A program made the translations under genes and the position numbers. The notes beneath the pieces are model-generated. The model had not been told where the DNA came from and searched no databases. It saw nothing but the letters and a program-made list of their open reading frames with translations. From Penicillium oxalicum (lineage: Eukaryota; Ascomycota; Eurotiomycetes; Eurotiales; Aspergillaceae): DNA of 64,000 bases. Shown here piece after piece: positions 12,063-22,038 of the stretch (its first letter is position 1; every line of letters starts with the position of its first letter). Location of the stretch: positions 3,720,001-3,784,000 of the forward strand of contig NC_064652.1 in assembly GCF_001723175.1 (NCBI RefSeq), read 5' to 3'.

Positions 12063-13276
12063 ATGATTGCCATCGGTATGGAGGGCTCTGCCAACAAGCT
12101 TGGCGTGGGCATCATGCTGCATCCCGAGGATGGCAGCCCGCCGCGAGTCCTCGCCAACATTCGCCATACGTACGTGTCCCCACCAGGCGAGGGTTTCTTA
12201 CCCAAAGATACGGCGCGTCATCATCGTGCATGGGTGGTCAAGCTGGTGAAAAAGTCATTGAAGGAAGCTCGAGTATCGGTAGCCGATGTGGATTGCATTT
12301 GCTTCACCAAGGGTCCCGGAATGGGTGCCCCGCTTCAAAGCGTCGTGGTGGCTGCGCGGATGCTCAGTTTACTTTGGAACAAGCCTTTGGTTGGAGTCAA
12401 CCATTGCGTTGGGCGTATGTACTCTCACCCTCTGATGGTTTCACATCCTGGAAGTGATCAATTCGCCAAACGATCAAATTCTGGTCGTATGTTGTAACTA
12501 ACTTATGCGGTGCTGCGCCATTACTAGATATCGAAATGGGCCGCCTCATTACCGGTGCCACCAACCCTGTCGTGTTGTACGTCTCGGGCGGTAATACGCA
12601 GGTTATCGCCTATAGCTCTCAGAGGTATCGGATCTTCGGTGAAACCCTCGATATCGCAGTTGGCAATTGTCTAGATCGATTTGCGCGCACTCTCCATATT
12701 TCCAATGACCCCGCCCCCGGATACAACATCGAGCAATTGGCCAAGCAAGGCAAGCAGCTGGTGGATCTTCCATACGTGGTCAAGGGTATGGACGTATCAT
12801 TCTCGGGGCTCCTCGCTGCGATTGATGGTCTCGCGGCCCAATGGGGTTTGGGCGGCGAGGACGCTGCGAATGAGGACTTGAGAAAGCAAGATTCTCAAAG
12901 TGGCGATGCACCGATTCCGCAGACCGATGGCAAACCGACTCGGGCCGACTTATGTTTCTCTCTCCAGGAGACGGTCTTCTCGATGCTTGTGGAAATCACC
13001 GAGCGCGCAATGGCGCATGTTGGTTCCAAGCAAGTTTTGATCGTGGGTGGCGTGGGCTCAAATGAACGGTTGCAGGAAATGATGGGAATCATGGCGCGTG
13101 ACCGAGGCGGTAGTGTCTATGCGACCGACGAGCGATTTTGCATTGACAACGGTATCATGATTGCTCAGGCTGGTATGCTGGCATATCAGACAGGGTTTCA
13201 GACACCTTTGAAGGAATCTACCTGCACTCAAAGATTTCGAACAGATGAAGTGTTTGTCAAATGGCGGGAAGACTGA
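12063..13276 (+). CDS. kae1: tRNA N6-adenosine threonylcarbamoyltransferase Kae1 (KEOPS)
   Basis: Catalytic subunit of the KEOPS complex; it transfers threonylcarbamoyl from TC-AMP to A37 of ANN-decoding tRNAs (t6A). Exons 12063-12414 and 12528-13276 join in frame to 366 residues. The intron splits the codon of the second metal-binding histidine, restoring NHCVGHIEMG (His114, His118). Other ASKHA-fold motifs are GPGMGAPL near 85, YVSGGNTQ near 136, GYNIEQLA and [10 protein letters not shown] chose the start MIAIG because it matches the family start; the in-frame ATG at 12036 would add nine residues. The tRNA-Thr(AGU) genes in this window encode a substrate class of this enzyme. Confidence 0.97.
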
Positions 13277-13904
13277 TATGATCTACCTGGCTCATTTAAT
13301 GTGATAAGAAATGTTATGAAATGGCGTGATCGCAAGATATGACTATTGCTGAATTTGCGTGGGACAAACTCCTTTTGACTAGCGTCATATCCATATCCGT
13401 CTGAGTCGTACGTAGGCGCCAATCGAATTGAAAAAGCAAAGAGGAAAAAGATGATCCATCTTTACGAAAGGTAATGTAAAGAGATCGTTCAGTGAGCCCC
13501 GCCTCTGTCAAATGCCCGGGGCAGTCGATAAATAAAGAGCCTTGGTAGCAAGGTTGATGATATTGATACTCCCTTCCTGTCCCATGAAGCAGACCCAACA
13601 CCTCCCATAAATTCATTGTAAGAACGCCTTGATTCTCTCATGCAATATGTTGCCCCAATATGCCGCTCTTCAATTCCACCGTGGTGCCTCGAGTTCCATC
13701 ATTTGCTTGTTCGGGTATTCGAAATTCGCATCGAAAGCTATTTATCTGCTGGATATTTCCCGCAGTTGGATTGGGGAGGGCTGTGCCACGACCTGCTGGA
13801 AAGAACGAGATCTCTGTACAATTCTCAAGGGCTCGCAACCGCGGCCTCGAGCTCCCAGTACATCACACGCAGTTGGGGTGTGACGCCTTTCAAGGACAGC
13901 TTTC
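13277..13904. other. Convergent 3' spacer, kae1 / AMPK beta
   Basis: This 628-bp spacer lies between converging genes. No supported gene was found, only short unrelated open frames. Confidence 0.5.
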
Positions 13905-15387
13905 TCACTCTGCGATATCCCCAGTTGGTTTGTAGAGGATTGACGTGACGTACTTAAAACAAGAATGAATGAGAGAAAATCTTCACGGGGGAGAGGGCTG
14001 GATGGATCACATACCTTGCGCTTGTATCTGGTTGTCACACTAGTGGCCAGGACGCCGTTCTTGATGCTACTTGTGGCAAGGTGGTTCAAGACCGTGTGGT
14101 TTGGGTAGTTCAGGACACTGCTATCGTCCTTGGTGGGTGTATTGCTGTTCAGAATGGACTTGCCCAGGAACAATGGCAGACTCGGGGGCGTAGGAGTATC
14201 GCTGATGACATTCGCCGCCTGGATGTAAGCAGTACTATCTTCCTCCTTGTCCAGATCGGCGAGGAATTGAGGAATTGCCCTGCCAAAGTTACCAGGGGGA
14301 ACCTCCTCCTCGGGTTCCTTGTTTTGCGGCTCGTCCGTCGTCTCGTCATTGTTCACATTGTCCGAGACGGTCTGAGAAGCTTGGATGCCGGAGGGAATAC
14401 TGTCTTGTCTATCGTCGGCACTGATCTCGATGTAGTTGACGAGGTGATTTGTAAAATCAACAGCGGTTGGCAGTGTGTCTGAAGCTCGCATTTCGCCATC
14501 GACAATGAACTTGAGATGATGGGTACCGGGCCGCAAGTTGAGCGTCGTCGACATGGTGGCATTTTCGCCGTCACTGTGTTGAAGTTAGTGACCATTTCCA
14601 CGTAAATTATTTGCTTCTGCAATACTGAGAATGAACCGACAGACTCATACCCTCTGTGTAGCTTGAACTTTTTCTCCCAATTGACAAAAGTGCCTGTGAC
14701 ATAGACCTTCTGTCCAGGGCCAGACCATTCGATGTAGGTCGGCACAGCTTTCCCGACTCCGCTAGAAGCATACGATGGGAGCTCGTCCACAATTTCTTCA
14801 CCATCCAATGTCACACTGCTCAAATTTGAAACTCCCTTCTCCAACTGCTCCTTCAGTAGCTGATCCGCCGGCATCGATTGAATATGCGAGTCCTCGGGCC
14901 CACTGATTGGGGAGCCAGGCGTCGTCGTCGCATCTCCAATTGGCAATGGCATGCGAGGCGGCCTCTGAAGGTGTTGTGAGGCGCTGTAGTACGAGCTCAG
15001 CGGCGGGCCCGACGGTGCCACTGGATCGCGCCCCGCACCCTGGCGGGCGCTGGGCACCTGCATCGGGTTCGACTGATCTTCTGGTAGAGACTTCCTACCC
15101 TGCGCATAATCTTGCCGTCTCCCATCTGGCCCCGACGGCTTACTCATGCTTCTGCCGGGCGAATGAGGTGGGTTGCGAGAGTGACGGCGATGTGACGGTG
15201 AGCCCTGGTAGTTTGCTGGATGTCCCGCCGCGGTCTCCCTTGTCGCTGATGGATCGGCTGCGGTCGCTTTCTGGTGGCGCATCGCGTTCAAGGAAGTGCG
15301 ACGCGCTACCTTGCGCTCAGCGGATCCATGATGGACGTGACCATCTGGCCCATCGCCAGAAGGGCCCTTGGACGGATTGTTGCCCAT
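13905..15387 (-). CDS. AMPK/Snf1 complex beta subunit (Sip1/Sip2/Gal83 family)
   Basis: Scaffold of the Snf1/AMPK kinase that bridges the catalytic alpha and gamma subunits and helps set localisation. Exons 15387-14651, 14573-14015 and 13952-13905 join in frame to 447 residues. The N-terminus MGNNPSK fits an N-myristoylation signal. About 200 Ser/Pro-rich residues follow. The glycogen/AMPK-binding domain (about 220-310) shows KVYVTGTFVNWEKKFKLHR and LRPGTHHLKFIVDGEMRAS. The C-terminal ASC domain ends with TTRYKRK, then YVTSILYKP encoded by a short last exon. The gene is divergent from the small membrane protein at 15740. The regulatory target set is not visible from sequence. Confidence 0.96.
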
Positions 15388-15739
15388 TGAAGGCGGGGTA
15401 GCAGTCTGAAAGCGGCTATGGAAGCAATCAAGAGGTTTTTCGAAGGCGGGTTCCTGGCAAAAAGAGAATTGAAGGAACAGATGCTAGGTTTGAAGCATGA
15501 GCTCGACACGCGGAGGAGTACAAAACATAGAAAGTCCGTGTTATGAAGAATAGAAGGTCGAGACGATGACGCTCACCGGTCCAATTAGGATAGGGCTTAG
15601 GGTATGGGCGGTGATAACTCGGCTTCCCCGGATTCTGCCCGATTGCCAAGTTGGGGCGTCCCATTGTCCAGGGAGCCGACGCGAAGTAAACATCTTGGAC
15701 GAACCAACCGCCCACCGTTCTGATTTATTTCCCTCTGCG
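15388..15739. promoter_or_regulatory. Divergent promoter, AMPK beta / membrane protein
   Basis: This 352-bp spacer between opposed starts presumably contains both promoters. I recognise no specific binding site. Confidence 0.4.
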
Positions 15740-16247
15740 ATGGACGATTCCAATGCCTCAACGATATTGGTTTCCGTCTTCAAAGCAGTCTTCCGTGGAC
15801 TGGTCGTTCTATCTGCGTACACCTGGACTCTCCTGTACTCTGTCCTTTACGTGATCACCTGGCCCGTACTCTCGGTGAGCAATGGCCTTCTTTCCATTGC
15901 GCTTTTGCCTTTACGAATTCTCTTGAAGTTTGAGGTAAGTCATCACTCCAACTGTAGAGCCAGACATTTTTCTTTATTTACATTAACTCATACTTTTCAA
16001 GGCAATTTTGACATTTGGAATGGTCGCTGCCATCACTGGAGCTACCGTCGGCATTTGTCTATATCTTACAGGAGATTTCCTGTCCAGGGTGTTTCTATTG
16101 AGTTCGTCAGATCACCAGAAACCAATGAATATCGACTCATTGAAAATTGAGGACTCTACCTCGACCTATGACTGGGAATCGAAGATGTACTTGTCATCGA
16201 CTATCTTAGAGGAAGAAGAGACTAGCCAGGATTCCAGGGATGAATGA
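15740..16247 (+). CDS. Small membrane protein, unknown function
   Basis: Two exons (15740-15934, 16002-16247) join in frame to 146 residues. I do not recognise the family. The first 100 residues hold three likely membrane segments: about 10-35 (VSVFKAVFRGLVVLSAYTWT), about 35-60 (VLYVITWPVLSVSNGLLSIA) and about 66-88 (AILTFGMVAAITGATVGICL). An acidic, Ser/Thr-rich soluble tail ends in EEEETSQDSRDE. The good splice signals, intron placement and uniform composition support a real gene. It is divergent from the AMPK beta gene. The tail might be phosphorylated, but this is inference. Confidence 0.75.
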
Positions 16248-17633
16248 TCGCATCAAGACTGGTTCTTCGTAACTCTTTGATGTATGAATACCACCAGCCA
16301 TAAAATTACTTTAACAGCTTCCAATTCAAGACCTGTCTCCCACTTTTTCTTGAAAAAGGAGAAACGAAAATAGAGAGGCGACATCTCTTGGCATCAGAAG
16401 CCCGACTGTGAACATGGAATGATGGCATTTCGAAGTGCAGCACTAATCCATCTGCTTTTGAACTCACTCAGCCCTCATGAATGGATCGAGTTTGACATTC
16501 AGGAAAATCTTTCCCGACATCACATCAGTGAAGTATCATAGGAAGCAGCAGCCTCTGCTATAGTCAAATATTCATGGCTTCCACTCAATCTTCGAGATTT
16601 GATCAGAAAGTTGAGAATACACATTCTCGTCTCGAAAGAGTAAGAAATTTAATTCTTCTACTTCTTACTGCACGTTCCGCTGAAAGAAATGAGAGTGAGT
16701 CATAATGTCCCAGTATTTGAGGGGGCTGGGCGAGTTTAATAGGCTAGTAGTATTCTCGTCGATATTTTATGAGCATTCGTTTTAGGCGCTAATAGATTAT
16801 TCGTTCCATGAGAAAATTTTGATCATGATCATAGATCGTTGCATGTTTAGCATGAACTTGCTTGGAGAAATTTTTAGATTTGAAACACATCTGGAGTTGT
16901 GGACGGGCTGGTTTGGAGAGTGGCACTCAGCCTCTTGGGGCGAATGCAATGCATCAACGTATGGTGGTGCTATCAGCTTCTATGGCAGCGAGTTAAAATC
17001 CTGGAGGTCTGCACAGCTTCCATATTCAAGCCGAAATTTTGCACAAATGAAAGTCACGCCTTAAATAAGACTTCATTCACGTTCACAATCTCAATTTCGT
17101 TCATATTTCGGAGATGAGGCTAGATCCAGCACAATACCAGTGGTGAGACCTGGCCAGACAATGCATTTAGCAGACAGCCAGCGACCCTTGTCGAGTAGCC
17201 TAACATGAAGAATTGGGCCTCCAGCTGAATTCTGAAATTCCCGCAGTGTTTACTGCGGACCAGAGATCTCCAACAGTGACAGTCTGGATATCCGATTAGC
17301 CTATGTATTCATCAATAAGAATTGAGTCTTCTCCTTACACTCTGGTACATCCATAGAGTAAGCCAAAATACAGTACATGTTACATAGTATGTTTGCGGTT
17401 ATGTACGATGTACATGTATCGTACATATGTACTCCACGTACTTGCTGTACTACGCGAAACCAACAGTCCTCGTTGAAATGAAGACCCGAGTACGGTCATT
17501 TGCAGCAAAGCGGTGATATCCTTTATGCAACCTATGACTATTTAAAATAGGACACCTACAGATCACTTGATTAAATCTTTGCTCCTTCGATAACTCTACC
17601 CTCCTCAATCCCCGCACCTCCAATTCTTTCATT
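16248..17633. other. Spacer upstream of the cupin gene
   Basis: This 1.4-kb spacer holds no supported gene. It is AT-rich around 16.6-17.1 kb. Eight GTAC tetramers are concentrated at 17345-17450, about 180-290 bp upstream of the cupin start. Confidence 0.5.
17345..17450. promoter_or_regulatory. GTAC-dense palindromic promoter segment
   Basis: GTAC starts at 17345, 17373, 17403, 17410, 17421, 17429, 17438 and 17447. Positions 17403-17424 form an inverted repeat with 7-bp arms GTACGAT and ATCGTAC. Less than one GTAC is expected by chance in this length. A role as a transcription-factor binding array for the downstream cupin gene is inference. Confidence 0.4.
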
Positions 17634-18138
17634 ATGCAGGAGCCAACCTACGACCCCGAGTAAATACCCCGCCCTGTTTCTGTTAACCGCCAGGGGAGAG
17701 ACAAGACAGCTTACTGTTTTACCTCACTCATGCAGATGCCCCATGGCAAAGCTTACCATCGGCTACCAATATAAATTGGTCAACTGCCCCGGAATGACTG
17801 TTGTTGGCCTGCTTGTTGAATATCCTCCCAAGGGCGCCACACCGCCTCATCGTCATGGGGGCGCCTCTGTATCTGCCTACGTCCTTCAGGGCGCCGTCCT
17901 GAACAAAATGAACGACGACCCGATGGAAGTGGTCGAGAAAGGTGGATCGTGGTATGAGGCTCCGGGCTGTCATCACCGCATCAGCGCCAATGCCAGTCAG
18001 ACTGAACCGGCATCGTTTTTCGTGACAATGGTCATCGAAACAGAAAAGTTGGAGAGAGAAGGTCCATCAGTGCTGGTGCAATACGACGAAGAATACAAGG
18101 ATATTGTGGCACGAAAGATGCAGGAGGAATCTCAGTAG
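17634..18138 (+). CDS. Cupin-domain protein
   Basis: Single-domain cupin of 142 residues from two exons (17634-17659, 17736-18138). The tiny first exon encodes MQEPTYDPE and splices in frame to CPMAKLTIGYQYKL. The start matches relatives, which commonly begin with a YDPEWPM-like segment. Cupin motif 1 shows PPHRHGGASVSAYVLQG with two histidines but no obvious glutamate ligand. Motif 2 shows GGSWYEAPGCHHRISAN. Cupins of this kind may bind metal or act as small isomerases or oxygenases; the substrate is not predictable here. It is co-oriented with the MDR oxidoreductase 370 bp downstream, which might be functionally linked. Confidence 0.9.
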
Positions 18139-18507
18139 ATGGAAAAATGCTCCTCCAAGTGTGATCACTGAGATGTGAGATGATCACTTGCTCATGAAGC
18201 GAGTATCAATGTATTCCGGCTCTAGTCATGAAGCTAGAACGCAGTTCACACCTCGAAGAAGAAGAGGGGATCATACTCTGATTAATATTCCATTTTCTCA
18301 GAATTGACTGTCCATCGCGGGGACACCTATACGTAAAGACAGCATACTCAAGTAAGACGCCGCCAAGAGCATCGGCGAGCGGGTGAAGCTCATGACTCAT
18401 GCGTGGCCTGATCTTCAGCTGCCAATAGGAGTCCATGGCTTTATTGTTCTGTCTAACTTTTCATTACTTTGCTTTTCGCCTTTCCCTACTTCATCACATC
18501 ACCTACC
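18139..18507. promoter_or_regulatory. Spacer, cupin / oxidoreductase
   Basis: This 369-bp spacer between co-oriented genes should contain the cupin 3' end and the oxidoreductase promoter. I see a pyrimidine-rich stretch just before the start and no known site. Confidence 0.4.
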
Positions 18508-19542
18508 ATGCAAGACACAATGCAAGCCATTCGCCTCCATCCCGCTCCGTCAAGCACTGATCCGTATTCCCCATCCAATCCTGCCCCCCTTACTGCCCTC
18601 CAGCTTGACCATGAAATTCCCATTCCAGTATTGTCTGCACTCGGCGAGCTTCTCGTCCGCGTCAAAGCCTCCACCGTCATCAGGGATATGCTCACCTGGC
18701 CTGAGACCTACTCCCACGAGTATATCATTCCAGGCCACGATGTCGCTGGCATTGTAACGAAGGTCTTCTCGCCAGAAAGTAGATTCAAGCCGGGGGACGA
18801 GGTCTTTGGGATGGCAAATGCCGATCGCGCAGGGACGTGGGCCGAGTACACCATCATGAAAGAAGACGAAGTCACCTTGAAACCGGCTTCTTTGACCTTT
18901 GCTCAGGCCGCGGCATTGCCCCTCAGCGCACAAACAGCGTACGAGGCTCTTTTTGTACACGCGCGTCTTCCGGCACCTCCCAACTTCGAGGGAGTTCCGT
19001 CCCAGTACGCGGCAGGAAGCAAGGCTCAGTGTGTGCTCATCACCGGCGCTGCAGGTGCTGTGGGATTATATCTTGTACAGCTTGCACGTGCTGCGAACCT
19101 ACAGGTTATCGCGGCTAGCAGCTCGAATTTACGCAATGAAGAGTTCCTACGCAATCTGGGGGCCGACGAGGTGGTGGAGTATAGTGCATTGGATAAATAT
19201 ACCGGGCAATTCGATGTCATCATCGATGCCGTTGGAGGTGAGGTTTTGGAAAAGTGCTGGAACTATCTCGCAGAGACGGGGACGTTGATCTCGGTGGACT
19301 CGGCAAGTTTCGACTTTGTGAGGGAGCACGAGAGTCGAGGTCTGCGAAAGGCCGGGGTGCACGCTTTATTTTTCATCATCAAAGGCAGTCAAGCTGCGCT
19401 ACGTTGTGTAGCTGACCAGGTAGCCTCCGGGGCTGTTCGACCTTTCGTGGCGGAGACTTACCCACTGGAGCGCGTGCGAGAGGCATACGATGTTGCTAAC
19501 TCGCGAATGAGTGCTCGAGGAAAGGTGATCCTCACTCTTTGA
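18508..19542 (+). CDS. NAD(P)-dependent MDR-family oxidoreductase (quinone-reductase type)
   Basis: Medium-chain dehydrogenase/reductase of 344 residues, intronless. The ATG at 18508 (MQDTMQAIRLHP) is taken as the start, with another ATG four codons later. The GroES-like N-terminal domain carries ELLVRVKASTVIRDMLTWPE and the GHDVAGIV motif near residue 75. The nucleotide-binding half shows the glycine-rich VLITGAAGAVGLYLVQLARA near 175-195, then LGADEVVEY and FDVIIDAVGG. The Cys/His catalytic zinc ligands are not evident, which points to the zinc-free quinone oxidoreductase branch. The substrate is unknown; context with a cupin and a Zn2Cys6 regulator hints at accessory metabolism. Confidence 0.93.
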   Translation: MQDTMQAIRLHPAPSSTDPYSPSNPAPLTALQLDHEIPIPVLSALGELLVRVKASTVIRDMLTWPETYSHEYIIPGHDVAGIVTKVFSPESRFKPGDEVFGMANADRAGTWAEYTIMKEDEVTLKPASLTFAQAAALPLSAQTAYEALFVHARLPAPPNFEGVPSQYAAGSKAQCVLITGAAGAVGLYLVQLARAANLQVIAASSSNLRNEEFLRNLGADEVVEYSALDKYTGQFDVIIDAVGGEVLEKCWNYLAETGTLISVDSASFDFVREHESRGLRKAGVHALFFIIKGSQAALRCVADQVASGAVRPFVAETYPLERVREAYDVANSRMSARGKVILTL

Positions 19543-20565
19543 AATGTTCATCTTTAAATCAGCCATGGCAGAATCTCCTCGTTTTTGTGACCCTCCTATG
19601 CGTGTAGAACAGCGAAAAAAAAACATACATAGGTCTCTCTTGACGACTTTTTTAGAATCCTCGACTACAGTGCTATTTGACTGTGTACGGCACATCTCTT
19701 CTCTGTTGATCGATCAGGCTCATAGGCTTTTCCGTGCGGGGCAAGACGGGTAGTCGGGTACTTCCCTCGATTACCCGCCTGACGTGATCGAACCTCTGAG
19801 CGCTGACTGTTAACTGCTAAGTGGATACTCATTGAGCTCACTGCGGAGCTGAGTGAACAGCCAATTGACTGGGAAACAATGATACCACAGGTTTGCTTCA
19901 TTTGAACACATAGAGAGCCCCATGGAGTTACGGAAATAGACGCAACGAGTAGCCGCTGCTACCATTGCATGTGTGACCATTTTGCGGTGCGCTTGGATGA
20001 TGGAGATGTATCTCAATGGTACGTGATTGACTACGCCTTGCTCCAAAAGGAAAGAAAGCTCCGACAGACTCGGCCAGGCCCGTGGGTGATCCGCCTTGTG
20101 TACTTCTCTACCTGGACACGGTAGCCAGGTACTTTACAAGTACATGATATCCCCCGAGCCATGTGCTCAGCACGGGCTCCACAGCCTTTGGAGGGTTTAG
20201 TAGCCTAGAAGTACCTAATAAGTACCGGGCAGTGAACCTGGGCTTATGTAAACAAGAGATGCCCGAGCGGAGCGAGTCCCCATGGGGGTCGCAATACGTG
20301 GATGATGTTGTACATGATCCGTTCATACGCTCATCACCAAGACAGAATGCATAGACTTCCACTTCAAGCGATCTGTTTCAATTGACGAGGTGAAAAGAGC
20401 TTCGCATGGTCATAAATCCAAACTTGCGACCTCCACGTGAAGAGTGCGTCGTCCCATTGGTGGCCCTTCATCGGAGACACTGGGTCCAGCCAGCGCAAGA
20501 CTCCGTTGTAAATCGCAGCCTTCGAATGAATCTGGAACAAAAGCTCCGACGAGAGAGATGAAAAA
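19543..20565. other. Spacer upstream of the Zn2Cys6 gene
   Basis: This 1.0-kb spacer holds no supported gene. GTAC tetramers are enriched at 20100-20315 (20100, 20129, 20140, 20211, 20222, 20310), reminiscent of the cupin promoter. Confidence 0.45.
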
Positions 20566-22038
20566 ATGCCACCCACACGGACTTGTGACCAGTGCTACAC
20601 CAAGAAAAAGAAATGCCAACGACAAATCGATCTCCCCAAGTGTGTCCGATGTACCCATCTTGCCTTGAGCTGCTCAACTGCTCGGCACTCGCGTCCGCCG
20701 GGGCGACCAGCCCGAGCAAAGGCTCTGGGGCCGGAAGCCGAAATTCAAGTATGGGCCTCGCGAGACCGGTCATCCACGCTGGAGACTGCTTCATCTCAAA
20801 CTCCAGGAGACCAGAGTATCTCTCCGACACTGCAGAGAGCATCGCCAGGGTCGGCTCCAGAGCAGTACAACAGCGGCGGCTCAGCTCATCAGGAAGCTCA
20901 GCCAGTGAAGCTGCCCGATGTGCTACAGGACTTTGGGCCTGCCTATCACCAAGGAAATGTGGCCCCTGAACCCACGGATGAGGAATTCTATCAATTGAAT
21001 GACATATTCATGATCGGCCCGACTTTTACGAAAAGCTTTCGCAGAGCGCTCAACTACTCCTACATGACGGCTCCTCACATTCTCCGAGACACATTCTCGG
21101 TGATGATCAGATACATGACCACCACAAATAAGCCCAAGACTCCCGTGCCGGCTCACGCAGAAATTGCTGGTGTTGCTGACCTGCTCCGAAAGTCCCAAGC
21201 CACGGAAATCACCAGCAGTAATGATGCCTTGGCTTTCCTTGTTCTGGGTCAGAGCCTGGCAGCTTTGGATACGTTCCTCGTTTCCACTGGATCGATGCTC
21301 ATTTTGCGCCATACCCTTTACTTGGCCAGACCGTGGTACGCCGAGCTGGCTCAGAAAGAGTTCTTGGACTCGGTCACGGTCACTCCGATCTGCTGGGAAA
21401 TCTTGGAGTGCCTGCTTAAACGGGAGATTCCAATTATTCGACCCCTCATTCTTCGGCCCCAGGTCGTTGACCGACTCTTTGGCGCATGCGTCTCATTGAT
21501 GCCTATTCTGTATGATTTGTGCCAGGTGAGCCATGACTTGAAGATCCGGTCGCAATCACAAAGCCCTGGGCTGCTAGTAGTCGAGCAACAGGTGCTTTCC
21601 TGGGAGCCCGATGAAACCTCGATAAGCACCTCTGGATTCAGCGACGCTGAAATGATGCTTCTGCGGGCTCAAGCCACCATATATCGTTCTGCTACGCTTC
21701 TTTTGATCCATCGAATCAAGTATCCCCTCGGCTCTCATGATGGGGTTGCCGTCTCTTATGCCAACGACATCATGGAGGAGAAGGACAAGATTCTTCTCGA
21801 TGGTGGACCTGACATCAAACTTCAATTTGGCTGCTTTGCTTTCTTTCTAGCTCTCCTTGAAATCCCACTACGACCAGAAGCTCTTTGGAAGAGTCTGACG
21901 AAGCTCTCCTATTGTCCCGCCTGCGCAGAGCAATTTTTTGCCTTTCACAGATACTTTTGGCAGCGACGGTGGGATGGTTATAAAGGTTCCATGTTCGATC
22001 TGATCGAAAGTGGGCCATCATTCATGGCCGTCCCGTGA
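20566..22038 (+). CDS. Zn2Cys6 binuclear-cluster transcription regulator
   Basis: Fungal-specific DNA-binding regulator of 490 residues in a single exon. The Zn(II)2Cys6 cluster is complete at residues 7-36: Cys7, Cys10, Cys17, Cys26, Cys29 and Cys36 (CDQCYTKKKKC, then CVRCTHLALSC). The basic stretch KKKK lies inside the cluster and GRPARAKA follows it. The rest resembles the variable middle region of such regulators, including LGQSLAALDTFLVSTG and helical blocks to the C-terminus. It sits between the cupin/oxidoreductase pair and the chitinase, so it could control neighbours, but this is only positional inference. The shadow open frames on other strands are ignored. Confidence 0.93.
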   Translation: MPPTRTCDQCYTKKKKCQRQIDLPKCVRCTHLALSCSTARHSRPPGRPARAKALGPEAEIQVWASRDRSSTLETASSQTPGDQSISPTLQRASPGSAPEQYNSGGSAHQEAQPVKLPDVLQDFGPAYHQGNVAPEPTDEEFYQLNDIFMIGPTFTKSFRRALNYSYMTAPHILRDTFSVMIRYMTTTNKPKTPVPAHAEIAGVADLLRKSQATEITSSNDALAFLVLGQSLAALDTFLVSTGSMLILRHTLYLARPWYAELAQKEFLDSVTVTPICWEILECLLKREIPIIRPLILRPQVVDRLFGACVSLMPILYDLCQVSHDLKIRSQSQSPGLLVVEQQVLSWEPDETSISTSGFSDAEMMLLRAQATIYRSATLLLIHRIKYPLGSHDGVAVSYANDIMEEKDKILLDGGPDIKLQFGCFAFFLALLEIPLRPEALWKSLTKLSYCPACAEQFFAFHRYFWQRRWDGYKGSMFDLIESGPSFMAVP

